Source: Glandiceps talaboti (lineage: Eukaryota; Hemichordata; Enteropneusta; Spengelidae). From it: a stretch of DNA of 64,000 nt. The notes under the pieces were generated by a model. It saw nothing but the letters and a program-made list of their open reading frames with translations. It had not been told where the DNA came from and made no database searches. This document shows positions 11,561 to 22,970 of this stretch, in pieces. Within the stretch, counting starts at the first letter, position 1. The number at the start of each line of letters is the position of its first letter. The position numbers were made by a program, and so were the translations under genes. The stretch covers positions 464,001 through 528,000 of the forward strand of contig NC_135562.1 of assembly GCF_964340395.1 (NCBI RefSeq), given 5' to 3'.

Positions 11561-12060
11561 TTTTAAATGAGTTTCCTATATCACATAAAATAGACATGTA
11601 ACATTAGTATAGGGGCATTAATATAATTATAATAAAGTCACCGGTATGTTAGAGAACTTTAGGTGGTCATACCTAGTGTATAATAGAAACTGGAATCTGA
11701 TGAGATGTGGTGATTTGTAGTGTCAATAACATGACGAGTAGAACAATTTAGATTAACTTCATTATAAACTATCTATGAAAATTGCCATTACGAAACCTTC
11801 AAGTCACAAGTTCACTTTTGCCCCAAACTGCAATATAAGTGAAGCATTGATTGTGAAACAGCCAAGCATTTACATGACATGTTCTGTAACTAGTGTGGTA
11901 GCTAGGTAATACATGTATATGTATATGTATAGTTATGTTTGAACTAATAAGTAATATTAAAGAATTCATGTAAGAAACAGGGACAAGAACAAATATTGAC
12001 ATGTACCACATTTCAGACAAGGCTATATGCCATTGTAGAAAGGATTTTTTCTTCCATCAC
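11561..12060. other. Intergenic, nothing recognised
   Basis: AT-rich unique sequence upstream of the XKR promoter region. Confidence 0.6.
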
Positions 12061-12067
12061 AATTTAA

Positions 12068-12182
12068 AACACAATGACCCCCCCCCCCCTGTCCACAATT
12101 TTCAAAACAGCATGACCCCTCTACTGCCAATTTCAAAAACAGGGTGACCCCCTACCAATCCACCGGACCCCCCCCCCCCAGG
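12068..12182. repeat. C-tract repeat (ATGACCCCC / CAATTTTCAAAACAG)
   Basis: Three imperfect ~45-bp copies, each with a poly-C run after TGA and an AATTTTCAAAACAG block. Confidence 0.8.
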
Positions 12183-12204
12183 CTGAAGAAACTGACCGGT
12201 CCCT

Positions 12205-12282
12205 TAGCCTGGAATCAATACGGATTTGGATAGATTTTCCTTTATTGGAAAGCAAAATCTAAAATCCAAATCCGCCAGGCTA
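12205..12282. mobile_element. 78-bp hairpin element, copy 1 (TAGCCTGG ends)
   Basis: Inverted arms TAGCCTGG / CCAGGCTA, CGGATTTGGAT / ATCCAAATCCG and AGATTTT / AAAATCT enclose a 15-nt loop. An 80-bp relative at 48846-48925 has the same TAGCCTGGRATC end and the same fold, so this is a small fold-back MITE-like family. No clear target duplication. Confidence 0.7.
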
Positions 12283-12327
12283 CACTGGTGTCTATGATAT
12301 TGAAGATATCGTTACATTTTCAAGGGT

Positions 12328-12389
12328 TTCACAGGCTTGGCTCGGCTAGGCTTCGAATGATGAACACCGATCTCCCATGTTTTATAGAC
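12328..12389 (+). repeat. 62-bp direct repeat, copy 1
   Basis: Begins TTCACAGGCTTGGCTCGG and ends TTTTATAGAC; matches 12570-12631 in 61 of 62 bases. It lies 180 bp upstream of the ETS-like motifs of the XKR promoter. Confidence 0.97.
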
Positions 12390-12489
12390 CTGGAAAACAA
12401 CAATCTATGAAATATTACACGCCCCTATGGCCTGCAGTTAATTGTCTGCACATACAAACCATTCATCCCCATATAAAAAGTGGAATAAA

Positions 12490-12535
12490 CCAATACAACT
12501 TCCGGTATTCCCAAGATCTATAACTTCCGCTTTCA
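12490..12535 (+). promoter_or_regulatory. Probable XKR core promoter motifs (CCAAT, two ETS-like sites)
   Basis: CCAAT at 12490-12494, a perfect ETS-family site ACTTCCGGT at 12498-12506 (reverse of ACCGGAAGT) and a second ACTTCCGCT at 12523-12531, all within 160 bp of the start codon; no TATA box. A GAAAGTG stretch follows (12540). ETS-driven TATA-less promoters are common in broadly expressed animal genes. The start of transcription is not determinable here. Confidence 0.5.
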
Positions 12536-12569
12536 AACGAAAGTGTACTAAAGACCGAGCTTGTGAACG

Positions 12570-12631
12570 TTCACAGGCTTGGCTCGGCTAGGCTGCGAAT
12601 GATGAACACCGATCTCCCATGTTTTATAGAC
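12570..12631 (+). repeat. 62-bp direct repeat, copy 2, in the presumed 5'UTR
   Basis: Second copy of the 12328-12389 block, ending 18 bases before the XKR start codon. The single difference is G for T in GGCTGCGAAT. Both copies contain ATGATGAACACC (see uORF). Confidence 0.97.
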
Positions 12632-12634
12632 TGA
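12599..12634 (+). promoter_or_regulatory. Short upstream ORF in the presumed 5'UTR
   Basis: ATGATGAACACCGATCTCCC.. encodes MMNTDLPCFID then TGA, ending 15 bases before the main ATG. If transcribed it could lower translation of the XKR protein. The upstream duplicate (12357 onward) encodes the same 11 residues with a different tail. Function inferred only from position. Confidence 0.4.
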
Positions 12635-12649
12635 TTACACTGAGCGAAC

Positions 12650-13056
12650 ATGACGGAAGGAGGAGGGGAGCCAGGAGACAGAGTTTTACAACAACAAGGG
12701 TCGGAGAAAAAAGATAAAAGCAACATTTCGTACAATGGCATCAAACGTCAGAAGTACACAATTTGGGACTTTTTGTTCACTTTCGGATCAATGATAACAT
12801 TTCTGGCAGACTTAGCCACCGATCTGTTATTATCTGTGCAATACTATCGACACGACGACTACTGGTGGTGTGGTTTGACGTTCGGGTTTATTTTTGTCCC
12901 TTCGATCATCACACAGGCATTTAGCATAAGATGGTACCACGTAGATCTGAAAGAAGACCAGGGCGATGGAGATACCGTCGGGAAAAAGACCAGCACATGC
13001 AAAGAATGGTTTTTCTGGGGTTTCCTTCACATATTTCAACTTGGGCCATTGAATCG
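12650..13056 (+). CDS. XK-related protein (XKR4/6/7 type), coding exon 1
   Basis: Encodes residues 1-135 and two bases of codon 136. The start ATG has A at -3 and an in-frame TGA nine bases upstream (12641), so no longer N-terminus is open in this exon. After a polar N-terminus (1-35) come TM1 (about 38-64, SMITFLADLATDLLLSVQYY, with buried Asp53 and Asp57) and TM2 (about 71-91, WWCGLTFGFIFVPSIITQAF), followed by SIRWYHVDL and WGFLHIFQLGPLN(R), all hallmarks of the XK family. The exon ends AATCG|GTGAGT (phase 2) at the place where vertebrate XKR4/6/7 exon 1 is also expected to end. XK family members are multi-pass plasma-membrane proteins; several are phospholipid scramblases exposing phosphatidylserine. 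Family assignment is firm; the exact orthologue is not. Confidence 0.93.
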
Positions 13057-13412
13057 GTGAGTTCTATGTTTTTTTTCGTTCGTAGACACTGTCATGATGT
13101 ACTCAATCATGGAAGTATAGCCCACGACTCTCAAATACATGAACAAACCGTTTTCCATTTTTTTATTCTCAAAATTTTGTACATCATGGTTTTTTTTTGT
13201 CGTTTTGTCGAACAAGTGGGCCTGTTTTTATATACTCCATTGCATTAAAATATTTCATTTAAATTACAGCTGATATATTTATTTCCTGAAGTAAATGTTA
13301 ATCAAGGGAGGGAGGGAGAGTCGAGCATGTCGAGTATGCAATGAAACTATACACACTCGTTATACTCGTAGAGTGTGAGTCATATTGCCGCAGTGTTTGT
13401 TTTACAAATTAA

Positions 13413-13795
13413 AGTGATCCTATGGAGGACAAATGAGTATTTATTTTGCATTTTGAATCCTTAATACAACTCTCAACTCTACTACGTTTTCCTGCATGTA
13501 AAAACAATGTGAAATAGCATCCACCAAGTCCATGTTTTTAACTCAATAAATTACAAAAAGCTAAAATAGTAAAAACTAAAAAGTTTGTTATTGTATGTAC
13601 AATATAATAAATATTTTACACATTTTTTGTTATTGTATGTACAATGTAACAACTATTTTATGCATGTTTTATGTTTTGCAATAAATTAAGTTAAAATATA
13701 GATTTAATGTTGTTTCACATTGTTTTTCCATGTATGAAAACATAGGGTTGTTTTATGAATGAAATTCCACATAAATACCCATTTGTGATCCACGT
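13413..13795. mobile_element. Fold-back MITE-like element, copy 1
   Basis: Imperfect inverted arms: outer ACAAATGAGTATTTAT (from 13430) pairs with the reverse of ATAAATACCCATTTGT (13770-13785); inner AAAAACAATGTGAAA (13500-13514) pairs with TTTCACATTGTTTTT. The centre has two copies of TTTGTTATTGTATGTACAAT. Relatives occur at 56745-57000 and 58200-58440. No ORF, so non-autonomous. Confidence 0.65.
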
Positions 13796-14929
13796 AGACA
13801 CATCATATTAGTGCAAAGTTCACTAAATAGAAATCTATTAGTCATTTAATTTGAAGAATTATTATGAGATGAGAGATTTATACTGCAAAGAAAAAAATTG
13901 ATACTCTGTGTGAAAATTTCATGACCTGTGTCACTCGACTCATTCACTGCCAAGATTTTCATATTTGACATTCACATGGGTTGTTTGTGGTTTTTCAGGG
14001 TGAGTGCATACCTACAGAATTGTTCAATTTTAATTTCACACCTGTCAGTTTGTGTTAAACTGTAATATTCATTGTTGTGTATGCTCCTTCAATCGATTAC
14101 TTTATACCAACTGATTGAAAAGACGTGTACACAATGAAAGGTCTTTCCAGTGTACATGTAAGCAGCTTGTATTAAAGTTTGTTATAAAAGTTAAAAATAC
14201 AGTTTCCTGATTGGATTAGATGAATCTAATCTATTGAGGTGGTTCTCATGACAATTCACAGAAAGTATGTGAGAGATAGGAATTCAGATGATGTACCATT
14301 GGTTATTTATTCCATCTACATCATTTGTCACAAGTTTATGAGACACATTCCTGTAAAGATGCATGGATACTCAGATTTACTAACCACATTTCATACACAG
14401 TTCCTGTCTCTCTTTTATTTTGATTAATAAATTTCTTGTAAGGACAAATTCTTATAATTGATAGTTTCTTGTACATTGCATCAGAATTTTGATAAGGAAT
14501 CAGGTTACTATGGCAACATGTTTGGGAACACAGGTAGATTTATATATCAGGTTGCAGTGATAACATGCCAGGGAACACAGGTACATTTGTAGATTTACAT
14601 ATGTATCAGTTCTCACAGTTCTTACCGTCTTTGTTTATTTTGAAATCTTTCTGATCAAATGATGGGTGAAGTCTTTGAATTTTATGTGTAATATGCCAAA
14701 GGACAACATATAGATTTTAGATAGATAGATAGCTAGATAGGTTCAACTTTCTTACAGAAAACCAAGTTTGTCTCTTTCAGTCAAATCAGGGCAACAAAAT
14801 GATGGTTTTTGTACAGGTATACAAAGCTACATTTATTGTCATTTGAGCTATTTTGAAAATATTTTAACAGTTTGTTGTTTTCAGTTCTATTTGTTTGATT
14901 GTTTTACCATTCTTTTAAATCTATTGTAT
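13796..14929. other. Intron 1 unique sequence
   Basis: AT-rich. Around 14500-14610 a ~70-bp segment (CAGGTT..GGGAACACAGGTA) is duplicated imperfectly; a short TAGA run is at 14718-14742. Confidence 0.6.
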
Positions 14930-14995
14930 GTACAGTGCTTTGGATATTAATGAATAGAAAAGGCGCTTCAGAAAATAACTAAACTTTAAACTTTA
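14930..14995 (+). mobile_element. Fragment of the GCGCTTT dispersed repeat
   Basis: TGTACAGTGCTTTGGATATT..AAAAGGCGCTTCAG resembles the paired GCGCTTT blocks of the repeat at 6685-6895. Short and diverged. Confidence 0.4.
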
Positions 14996-16734
14996 ACTTT
15001 AAATTCTGAGGTACATGTACATGTATTAAACATTTACCAAAAACCTCTGGTAGATTGTGCCTACTAATGGACCTTTAACAAAAACAGTAATTGCTGTTAC
15101 AGTAATCTTACACAAAGAGTGACAGCTAGTATACTTAAATGGTGGTCTGTGCACACAATGTAAACTACATAATGATGTCATGTCAGACAAAATTAGGAGA
15201 ACGGAGATAAGAAGAGTTCAGAGTGTAGTGAATAGATGCTTTTATGTGTCTGCTGTTACATGATTTACTAGGATGTCACAGTAGATGGGTTACCAGGGGT
15301 ACTAATAACACCATAGTTACATCAAACAGGAATGATATTTCACTTCTGTGGTGCACAAGAAAAGAAGACATGTTTTCTGTCTTTCAGAAGATGTGATCTG
15401 TTAACTTTACAATATCACTAGCTTTCAAATATATTAAGAAATAGTCTGGATGCCAACTGTGGTTTCTAACAAAGACATGATGTTAATGACTGTGGGTGCC
15501 TATTGATGAATTTTAAATCACATCTCATGCATCTCAGCACTTCTAGAGTGATGACTTTGACTAGACTGTGTGTGAAGGTATAAATTGTAATGATACTATG
15601 AACTAGACTATTCAAAAAAGGGATTGAGACAATTAATGTAAACTACATCTGAGTGTTACATTTCTGTGTTATGATAATTTTTATTGACAATCAATAACAG
15701 CAATGTTTTTGGTTAACGGAAGGATTATATTTTTCATTCTGACAGATATTTACCAATGAATAAATCTTTAAAAAATCATAAAACCAAATTTATTTTGTAT
15801 GAGTGTTGTAAGCTTGCTTGTACTACTTCTACAGATTTTCAATTTAACACATGCATGTAATTGTAATTAGTATTTATACATTGGACTTGACAACTCATTG
15901 AAATGGATAGCCTATGATTTATTTAAGGGATAAATGGTATGAAATTCATTATACCCACATGTACACTGCATATGTGTGTACCACTTTAGATTTCTATGTT
16001 GCTAATAAAATGGGCATCTTAAATTTTTACAGTGTAATATGAAATTTACAAAGAATCAAATCAGTATGCCTGGAATGAAAACACACATACACTAAAGCTT
16101 ACTGGTATTAAAGATTTTCAATTTGCCATCAGACTGGACATTCTAACTTTTAACTAAGCTTGGAAGAAATTATATTAATTCTGGGTTTTTTTATGTGTGC
16201 TAGCTGATAACACAACACCCTCAGTAGAAAGGGGATTTTTAAGATTCACAAAATAAGATGTTTTTCATGAGGAATGAGGGCAAGAGTATACTTCAGATTT
16301 TCAATTTATTAATATTGTCTTTGCTGTAAATGGATATCCTTTGATGCCAGCTTTATGATTGAAATTTGATAGACTTGACAATAATAACCAAAGTGAATTG
16401 GAGTCATTGGGATTGATTGAAAGTGAATTAAATGTCAGACACATGCAATAACTTCTGCTTTATCTTATTTGGACCCAGGTTCTATTACTGTGTGCATCTA
16501 TTTTTACATTGCCTTTCTGTTACATTGGTATTTCTATTTATTGTATCCGTTATTAATGAAGACAGAATATTAGTATTATTATTACTCATGGTATTGGAAT
16601 CCAACATCAGTGTGTGGTTGGGTTTTTAATATCATAATGTTAATAACATATGGAGTTTTTGAAAAGGTAACAAAAGTAGAAATAAGTCTACTGTACTAAA
16701 TGTCAGACTGGTACTTACACATTTATGTTTTGAA
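14996..16734. other. Intron 1 unique AT-rich sequence
   Basis: Nothing recognised on either strand. Confidence 0.6.
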
Positions 16735-17880
16735 ATTTTGAAATTATGCAGATATTATGAATAAACATGAAATTTTGAAATTATGCGGACATTATGAATA
16801 AACATGAAATTTTGAAATTATGCAGATATTATGAATAAACATGAAATTTTGAAATTATGTGGACATTATGAATAAACATGAAATTTTGAAATTATGTGGA
16901 CATTATGAATAAACATGAAATTTTGAAATTATGCAGATATTATGAATAAACATGAAATTTTGAAATTATGCGGACATTATGAATAAACATGAAATTTTGA
17001 AATTATGCAGATATTATGAATAAACATGAAATTTTGAAATTATGTGGACATTATGAATAAACATGAAATTTTGAAATTATGTGGACATTATGAATAAACA
17101 TGAAATTTTGAAATTATGCAGATATTGTGAATAAACATGAAATTTTGAAATTATGCAGATATTATGAATAAACATGAAATTTTGAAATTATGCAGATATT
17201 GTGAATAAACATGAAATTTTGAAATTATGCAGATATTATGAATAAACATGAAATTTTGAAATTATGCAGATATTATGAATAAACATGAAATTTTGAAATT
17301 ATGCAGACATTATGAATAAACATGAAATTTTGAAATTATGCAGATATTGTGAATAAACATGAAATTTTGAAATTATGCAGATATTATGAATAAACATGAA
17401 ATTTTGAAATTATGTGGACATTATGAATAAACATGAAATTTTGAAATTATGCAGATATTATGAATAAACATGAAATTTTGAAATTATGCGGACATTATGA
17501 ATAAACATGAAATTTTGAAATTATGCAGATATTATGAATAAACATGAAATTTTGAAATTATGTGGACATTATGAATAAACATGAAATTTTGAAATTATGT
17601 GGACATTATGAATAAACATGAAATTTTGAAATTATGCAGATATTGTGAATAAACATGAAATTTTGAAATTATGCAGATATTATGAATAAACATGAAATTT
17701 TGAAATTATGCAGATATTGTGAATAAACATGAAATTTTGAAATTATGCAGATATTATGAATAAACATGAAATTTTGAAATTATGCAGATATTATGAATAA
17801 ACATGAAATTTTGAAATTATGCAGACATTATGAATAAACATGAAATTTTGAAATTATGCGGACATTATGAATAAACATGA
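16735..17880. repeat. 37-bp minisatellite, 31 units, with higher-order structure
   Basis: Unit ATGAAATTTTGAAATTATG then CAGATATT, CGGACATT, TGGACATT or CAGACATT, then ATGAATAAAC. Each unit holds an AATAAA hexamer on the + strand. Ordering units by variant shows an 11-unit run repeated 518 bp apart (see findings). Confidence 0.97.
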
Positions 17881-18755
17881 ACTTCAACATCATACCACAC
17901 TACATCAGTGTTTTGTCAGTGTGTATAGGTGATTTAGCTTGAATGTAACTGAGTTGCACAGTTATTTTACTGGGGTTCCCCACCACAATTATGACTCAAA
18001 ATGTGGAAATCTATGCAAATTTTACAGGATTTCCCCCTCTGACATCATGGTTCCTGTCTTAAAATAATAGTACAAAGGTATGAAAACCTACAATTTCAGC
18101 AATTTGGTTCACAAACAACATCAAACACAAATAACAATTTGGAAATAACTTAGAGTACATGAATGTATCAATTATTATGATTAATAATGACATTGTTGTA
18201 CACATACACATAACAAATAAATTCTGTAAAAGAGTACTTAACATTCCACATAACAAAAGAAAATATAACCTTTAAAAGATCCTCAGTATCTGATAAAGAG
18301 GAAATGCTCTTGTTAGATTTAATGTTATTGTTTTCTTCAAACACTAGATGTTAATTACTACCAAACCAGAAAGGCTATAGAGTTTCAATAAGGCTAAATG
18401 TTATGTGAGATATACAACTTTTTGTCAGGAATGAACACAAACAAAAGTACAGACACAGATAGAATGTATGCATATGAAGCCGTCACATTTTATCTGACTG
18501 TAAACACAAGTAAACAATTTTGTTTTTGAATCTTCCTTGTTTTATCTGATAGTGGTGTTGATTTGTGTTCATATTGAGATCAAATGTATAATTTTATATG
18601 CTTGCATGCTAATTACAGTTTGTTTTATGTTTGATGTAATTTGTAACAAAAAACCTGTAAAGTAAGACACTTTGTGCTGTCTAATTGACACTCTAGTTTG
18701 GTTTTGTGGTATAAGAGAAATTGTATCATTAAAATATGAATAACAACGTCTATAG
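17881..18755. other. Intron 1 unique sequence
   Basis: AT-rich, no recognised feature. Confidence 0.6.
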
Positions 18756-19552
18756 AATTTTATCCTCACAATGTATATGGTACATGTATTTCATTTCTGA
18801 CTATCTGCACTTCAGAACGCAGGGCATTGTTTTATCCTTACAATGTATATGGTACATGTATTTCATTTCTGACTATCTGCACTTCAGAACGCAGGGCATT
18901 GTTTTATCCTCACAATGTATATGGTACATGTATTTCATTTCTGACTATCTGCACTTCAGAACGCAGGGCATTGTTTTATCCTCACAATGTATATGGTACA
19001 TGTATTTCATTTCTGACTATCTGCACTTCAGAACGCAGGGCATTGTTTTATCCTTACAGTGTATATGGTACATGTATTTCATTTCTGACTATCTGTACTT
19101 CAGAACGCAGGGCATTGTTTTATCCTCACAATGTATATGGTACATGTATTTCATTTCTGACTATCTGTACTTCAGAACGCAGGGCATTGTTTTATCCTCA
19201 CAATGTATATGGTACATGTATTTCATTTCTGACTATCTGTACTTCAGAACGCAGGGCATTGTTTTATCCTTACAATGTATATGGTACATGTATTTCATTT
19301 CTGACTATCTGTACTTCAGAACGCAGGGCATTGTTTTATCCTCACAGTGTATATGGTACATGTATTTCATTTCTGACTATCTGTACTTCAGAACGCAGGG
19401 CATTGTTTTATCCTCACAATGTATATGGTACATGTATTTCATTTCTGACTATCTGCACTTCAGAACGCAGGGCATTGTTTTATCCTTACAATGTATATGG
19501 TACATGTATTTCATTTCTGACTATCTGCACTTAGGAACGCAGGGCATAAGGA
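18756..19552. repeat. 72-bp minisatellite, 11 copies
   Basis: Unit TCCTCACAATGTATATGGTA..CTTCAGAACGCAGGGCATTG. Copies differ only at three sites (TCCTC/TCCTT, CAAT/CAGT, CTGCA/CTGTA). The 24-codon period keeps two + frames open for 235-275 codons; these are artefacts. Confidence 0.98.
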
Positions 19553-19574
19553 TTGATTTCTAGTGTAATTACAG

Positions 19575-19870
19575 TGTTGAAAGTGAAATACTTTGCACCT
19601 CAAGTCTGGAGTGTAATCCTGCCTTACAGGAAACAATGCTATTTTGTAATAATCCTAGATTCTGTGTCAGTGAATGTTAATGTTACTTTGCACCTCAAGT
19701 CTACATTATAATCCTACCTTACAGAAAGTACGCTATTCAATCTTAGATTCTGTATCAGTGAATGTTAATGTTTAACAGTTACTTTGCACTCTGGAGTGTA
19801 ATCCTACCTTACAGAAACTATACTATTCAATCTTAGATTCCGTATCAGTGAATGTTAATGTTACCATGTT
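19575..19870. repeat. Degenerate ~90-bp repeat, 3 copies
   Basis: ACTTTGCACCTCAAGTCT..GTAATCCTRCCTTACAG..TTAGATTCTGTRTCAGTGAA occurs three times with deletions. Confidence 0.85.
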
Positions 19871-20124
19871 ATCAAGATCACATATGGAAATAGTGTTGGT
19901 CTATATATGTAAATTTTCCTGACCCCTCCCAGTGAACTGGTATGAATTATTCATAGAATGTTCATTACAATACATGTATATGTAGAAGTGTCGATAGTTA
20001 AATGTTAAAGGGTCAAGTCAGAAACTGTGGGATATATGGAGTTTATTCGGAGACAGAGATTATACAATGTAGAGAATTATTCTATTGCTTCAGTTTTTCT
20101 TGAAGTTGAATAGCTCTATTTAAA

Positions 20125-20264
20125 TAATAACACATGCCAGTGAGGGCAATATCACAGTTTAGTGCCTGCACAAGGGTTGGCACTCTTTACCAAAATTTTG
20201 GTAAAGAGTGCCAGCCCAAGGGCAGGCATTAAATTGTGATATTGCCCTCGCGCATGTGTTATTA
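20125..20264. repeat. 140-bp imperfect palindrome (fold-back element)
   Basis: Outer arms TAATAACACATG / CATGTGTTATTA, middle GAGGGCAATATCAC / GTGATATTGCCCTC, inner GGCACTCTTTACCAAAA / TTTTGGTAAAGAGTGCC, centred at about 20195 with practically no loop. It is CpG-richer than its surroundings. Unidentified fold-back or transposon-end structure. Confidence 0.9.
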
Positions 20265-21360
20265 ATTTCATTACACCGTCCACTCATCATTCGTCCAATC
20301 ATTCACATAGCTACTCTTCATTCTTCATCATTCGTCATCGATAGAAAAGTTTCCCATTCAAGGTGCATTTCCAAATTGTATTTGCAGTTATTCATCAAAT
20401 GCGGACATGGCATGCATTATTTGTAGGAGCTAATCTGTAATTGTATTTATTCAAATTTCTGCAAGAAATAAGCTTGTGTAACTTACTGTGGTTAGTTTGA
20501 CGTCTCAAGCGCGTAACGCTGGAAATCATGCACAGAATAGACAACAGTCAAAATAATTCGAGCGGGCAATAGTGCTGGGCGTTAGTCTGTGCAAGCGTGG
20601 GCTATAACACTGTTTAAAGTAGGTCATGTGATTCGATTCTGACCAATGATAGCTTGTATAAAACGTTGAGGTGTAATAATACAGTATACTGCAGCCAGTT
20701 ATTGATCACACCTAAGAAGAACCTTATTCTAACTCAGCATAACCCTCGATCTGACTCTGAGCTGCCCCTATTAACACACACATGTGTGCTTTTATTATTT
20801 AATGTATTGATACAGTATCTAAAAGTAAAGCCATGATTAACTTGGTTTCAACTTTCATTTAAAACTTTAAGGTTCTCTATATTATTCTCTTAATTGATAA
20901 TAAACTCAATCATTATTATTGCCTGCAAAAATAATTTACTAATGTGATTATTTTCATGCCCACAAACTTCAAAGCTATGGTACATGTACATGCAACTTTA
21001 TATAGCTACAACTAATCCTAACTTTGGACACCTGTAGGAGGTCTTCTAAAACTGTGTAACTTTGGACACTGTAGGAGGTCTTCTAAAACTGTCTTATCTT
21101 TGAACACCTGTAGAAGGTCTTATAAAATCTTAGTTTTTTATTGTTCTATTTTTTATTCAAAATTTCAAAATAACTTTGAGTTTGTTGAATAAATAGAAAT
21201 AGGTTCAACTACAACTCTAGAATGCACACTTCATAGGAAGGCCAGAACTTGAGGTACAAGTGGTATAAAAAGACGATATAAAATTACAAGAACTTGCTCT
21301 TAATGAGGGTGAATTTAAAAAGCCTTTTTTGAGGATGGTTTTGTTTACATGTAGAACAAG
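20265..21360. other. Intron 1; CpG-richer tract and small triplication
   Basis: 20265-20680 contains several CpGs and ends in GAGGTGTAATAATAC, loosely inverse to TTCATTACACCG at its left end, suggesting an old element. At 21014-21128 a ~48-bp unit (ACTTTGGACACCTGTAGGAG..TCTTCTAAAACTGT) occurs three times. Confidence 0.5.
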
Positions 21361-22159
21361 TAATGATACAGAGGAGGCTGGAAGGGGTCTCACGTGACAC
21401 CCATGTGACCGTTTCGCGATAGAGCATACGATCTGACGCTGATGACCTCGGTGAGTACCCGATGCTTTTATCCGTTTTATTACCATTTGCGTCATTAGTC
21501 TTTCGTTCAAACTATCACTGTTTTTTAAAATGACCATTACGAGTGTAATGCAACATGGCAATCGTGTTTTCAGTTTTTTTAGTGTGTCTAAAACGAACAC
21601 GAACTTTGGTACTCGACAAGTCAATGTTATCCATATGTACATTTCTGTGTTTTTCACCTCGGTCGTTTTAACACAAAATTATGTTTTTGTGTATGCTTTT
21701 GTCACTTTTCTATTAATTATCGTTGTGAATTTCGTTGCTCTGCAGCGATCTTCCCAATACCCCGTCGTATAATGTGTATAAATTGTCATTACTTTTTGTT
21801 GATTTTGGATGTTTTCAAGATGTCGACCCGTTGTGCATACGTAGTGTGGCTTGGCCGTTGACGGCTGTCCTACACTGCTGGCCGAGTGTGCTTGTTGACA
21901 CTCCTGTGTCGTGCAATGATCGTTCCCCGTAACACTAATTTTCAGCATTTTCTCTTGTATCCTTAGAATTTTGCCCGTTTCACTCTTATCAAGTCATTTT
22001 TCTGTTTATTTTCAGATTCGTCGCTATGGCTAGTCGATTTGCTGTGCCAAATCTGGACTTTCTTCTGTTCTTCATGTTACATTTTGTTTCGTATTAAACC
22101 ATCTCTGTGTTGACTTCTATAATTTTCTTCGTTGCGTCCATTTATGAATTTGAATTAAT

Positions 22160-22352
22160 CTAAAATTGAATGTACGGGCCATGGACACGACTAGTTCTGC
22201 TGAACTATTTTCATGGTCCCCATTAGATAACACATGTATATTTCCTTTTGTCCAATTTGTTTGAAAGTGTAATGTATTATTTATTTATTTATTTATTGTT
22301 TTGTTTTTTGTTATCTGATGAAATAAATTTCAATTCAATTCAATTCAATTCA
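22160..22352 (+). mobile_element. LINE 3' tail with (CAATT)n, nested in the hAT-like element
   Basis: TGTACGGGCCATGGACACGA is followed by a T-rich segment, then GATGAAATAAATTTCAATTC and a (CAATT)4 tail, the typical 3'UTR end of CR1/L2-like retrotransposons. Only the non-coding tail (perhaps from about 22020) remains. Confidence 0.7.
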
Positions 22353-22917
22353 AATGTGTCTTGCGTGAGAAAAAGACCTGAATGTAATTTAATGTAAACC
22401 CCTTTCCTACCCCCTGATGATAGCTAAAGAAATAATTTAGCTTACATCTTACAAACTAATTGTTAAAAAAAATAATGTACAACAACGTCATCTATTACAA
22501 ATATGATAGACAATTGAGACCTCCATGACCAAGGCCTATTTTATGTCTAAGCTTTAATATGTTCAGAAAACACTCATATTACGGATCCATGTAGTGAATA
22601 GTTTCCTCTTCACATGGCTTTCATGCCAGTCACTCAAAGGGTATATGTCAGTATCTACAAATCTCACCATTCCAGCTCAAAATTACATATATTACATCTA
22701 CCTTGCTAGTTATATAATATTTCGCAATGCTTACATGATCAAAAATACCTCATCATACGTTACCACAATTTATGTAGCTTGAGCACATTTTGCTACACAT
22801 CTTTGTCGGGTTGCCAGACAAGTGAGCAAAACCATGTCGAATTAAAATACATGCGAAACTGAGAGACTCGCGCAATTTATGGCAATAGAAAACTTTATAA
22901 TAAAAAGTCTGAAGTCT

Positions 22918-22970
22918 TGTTGTTGTTGTTGTTGTTGTATTTATTTATTTATCTATTTATTTATTATCTT
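22918..22970. repeat. (TTG)n/(TTTA)n microsatellite
   Basis: Simple repeat inside the hAT-like element. Confidence 0.95.

Noticed and set aside
16735-17880. CRISPR-like array
   Set aside because: Units are contiguous tandem copies without unique spacers, in an animal intron. The same applies to every other array here.
18736-19563. 275-codon repetitive open frame
   Set aside because: Made entirely of a 72-bp tandem unit with near-identical synonymous and non-synonymous positions; a second frame is equally open. It lies in an intron.
21217-21657. 146-codon reverse frame overlapping the hAT-like element's left end
   Set aside because: Crosses the TIR and TSD boundary, so it cannot be the element's own gene; no transposase motif.
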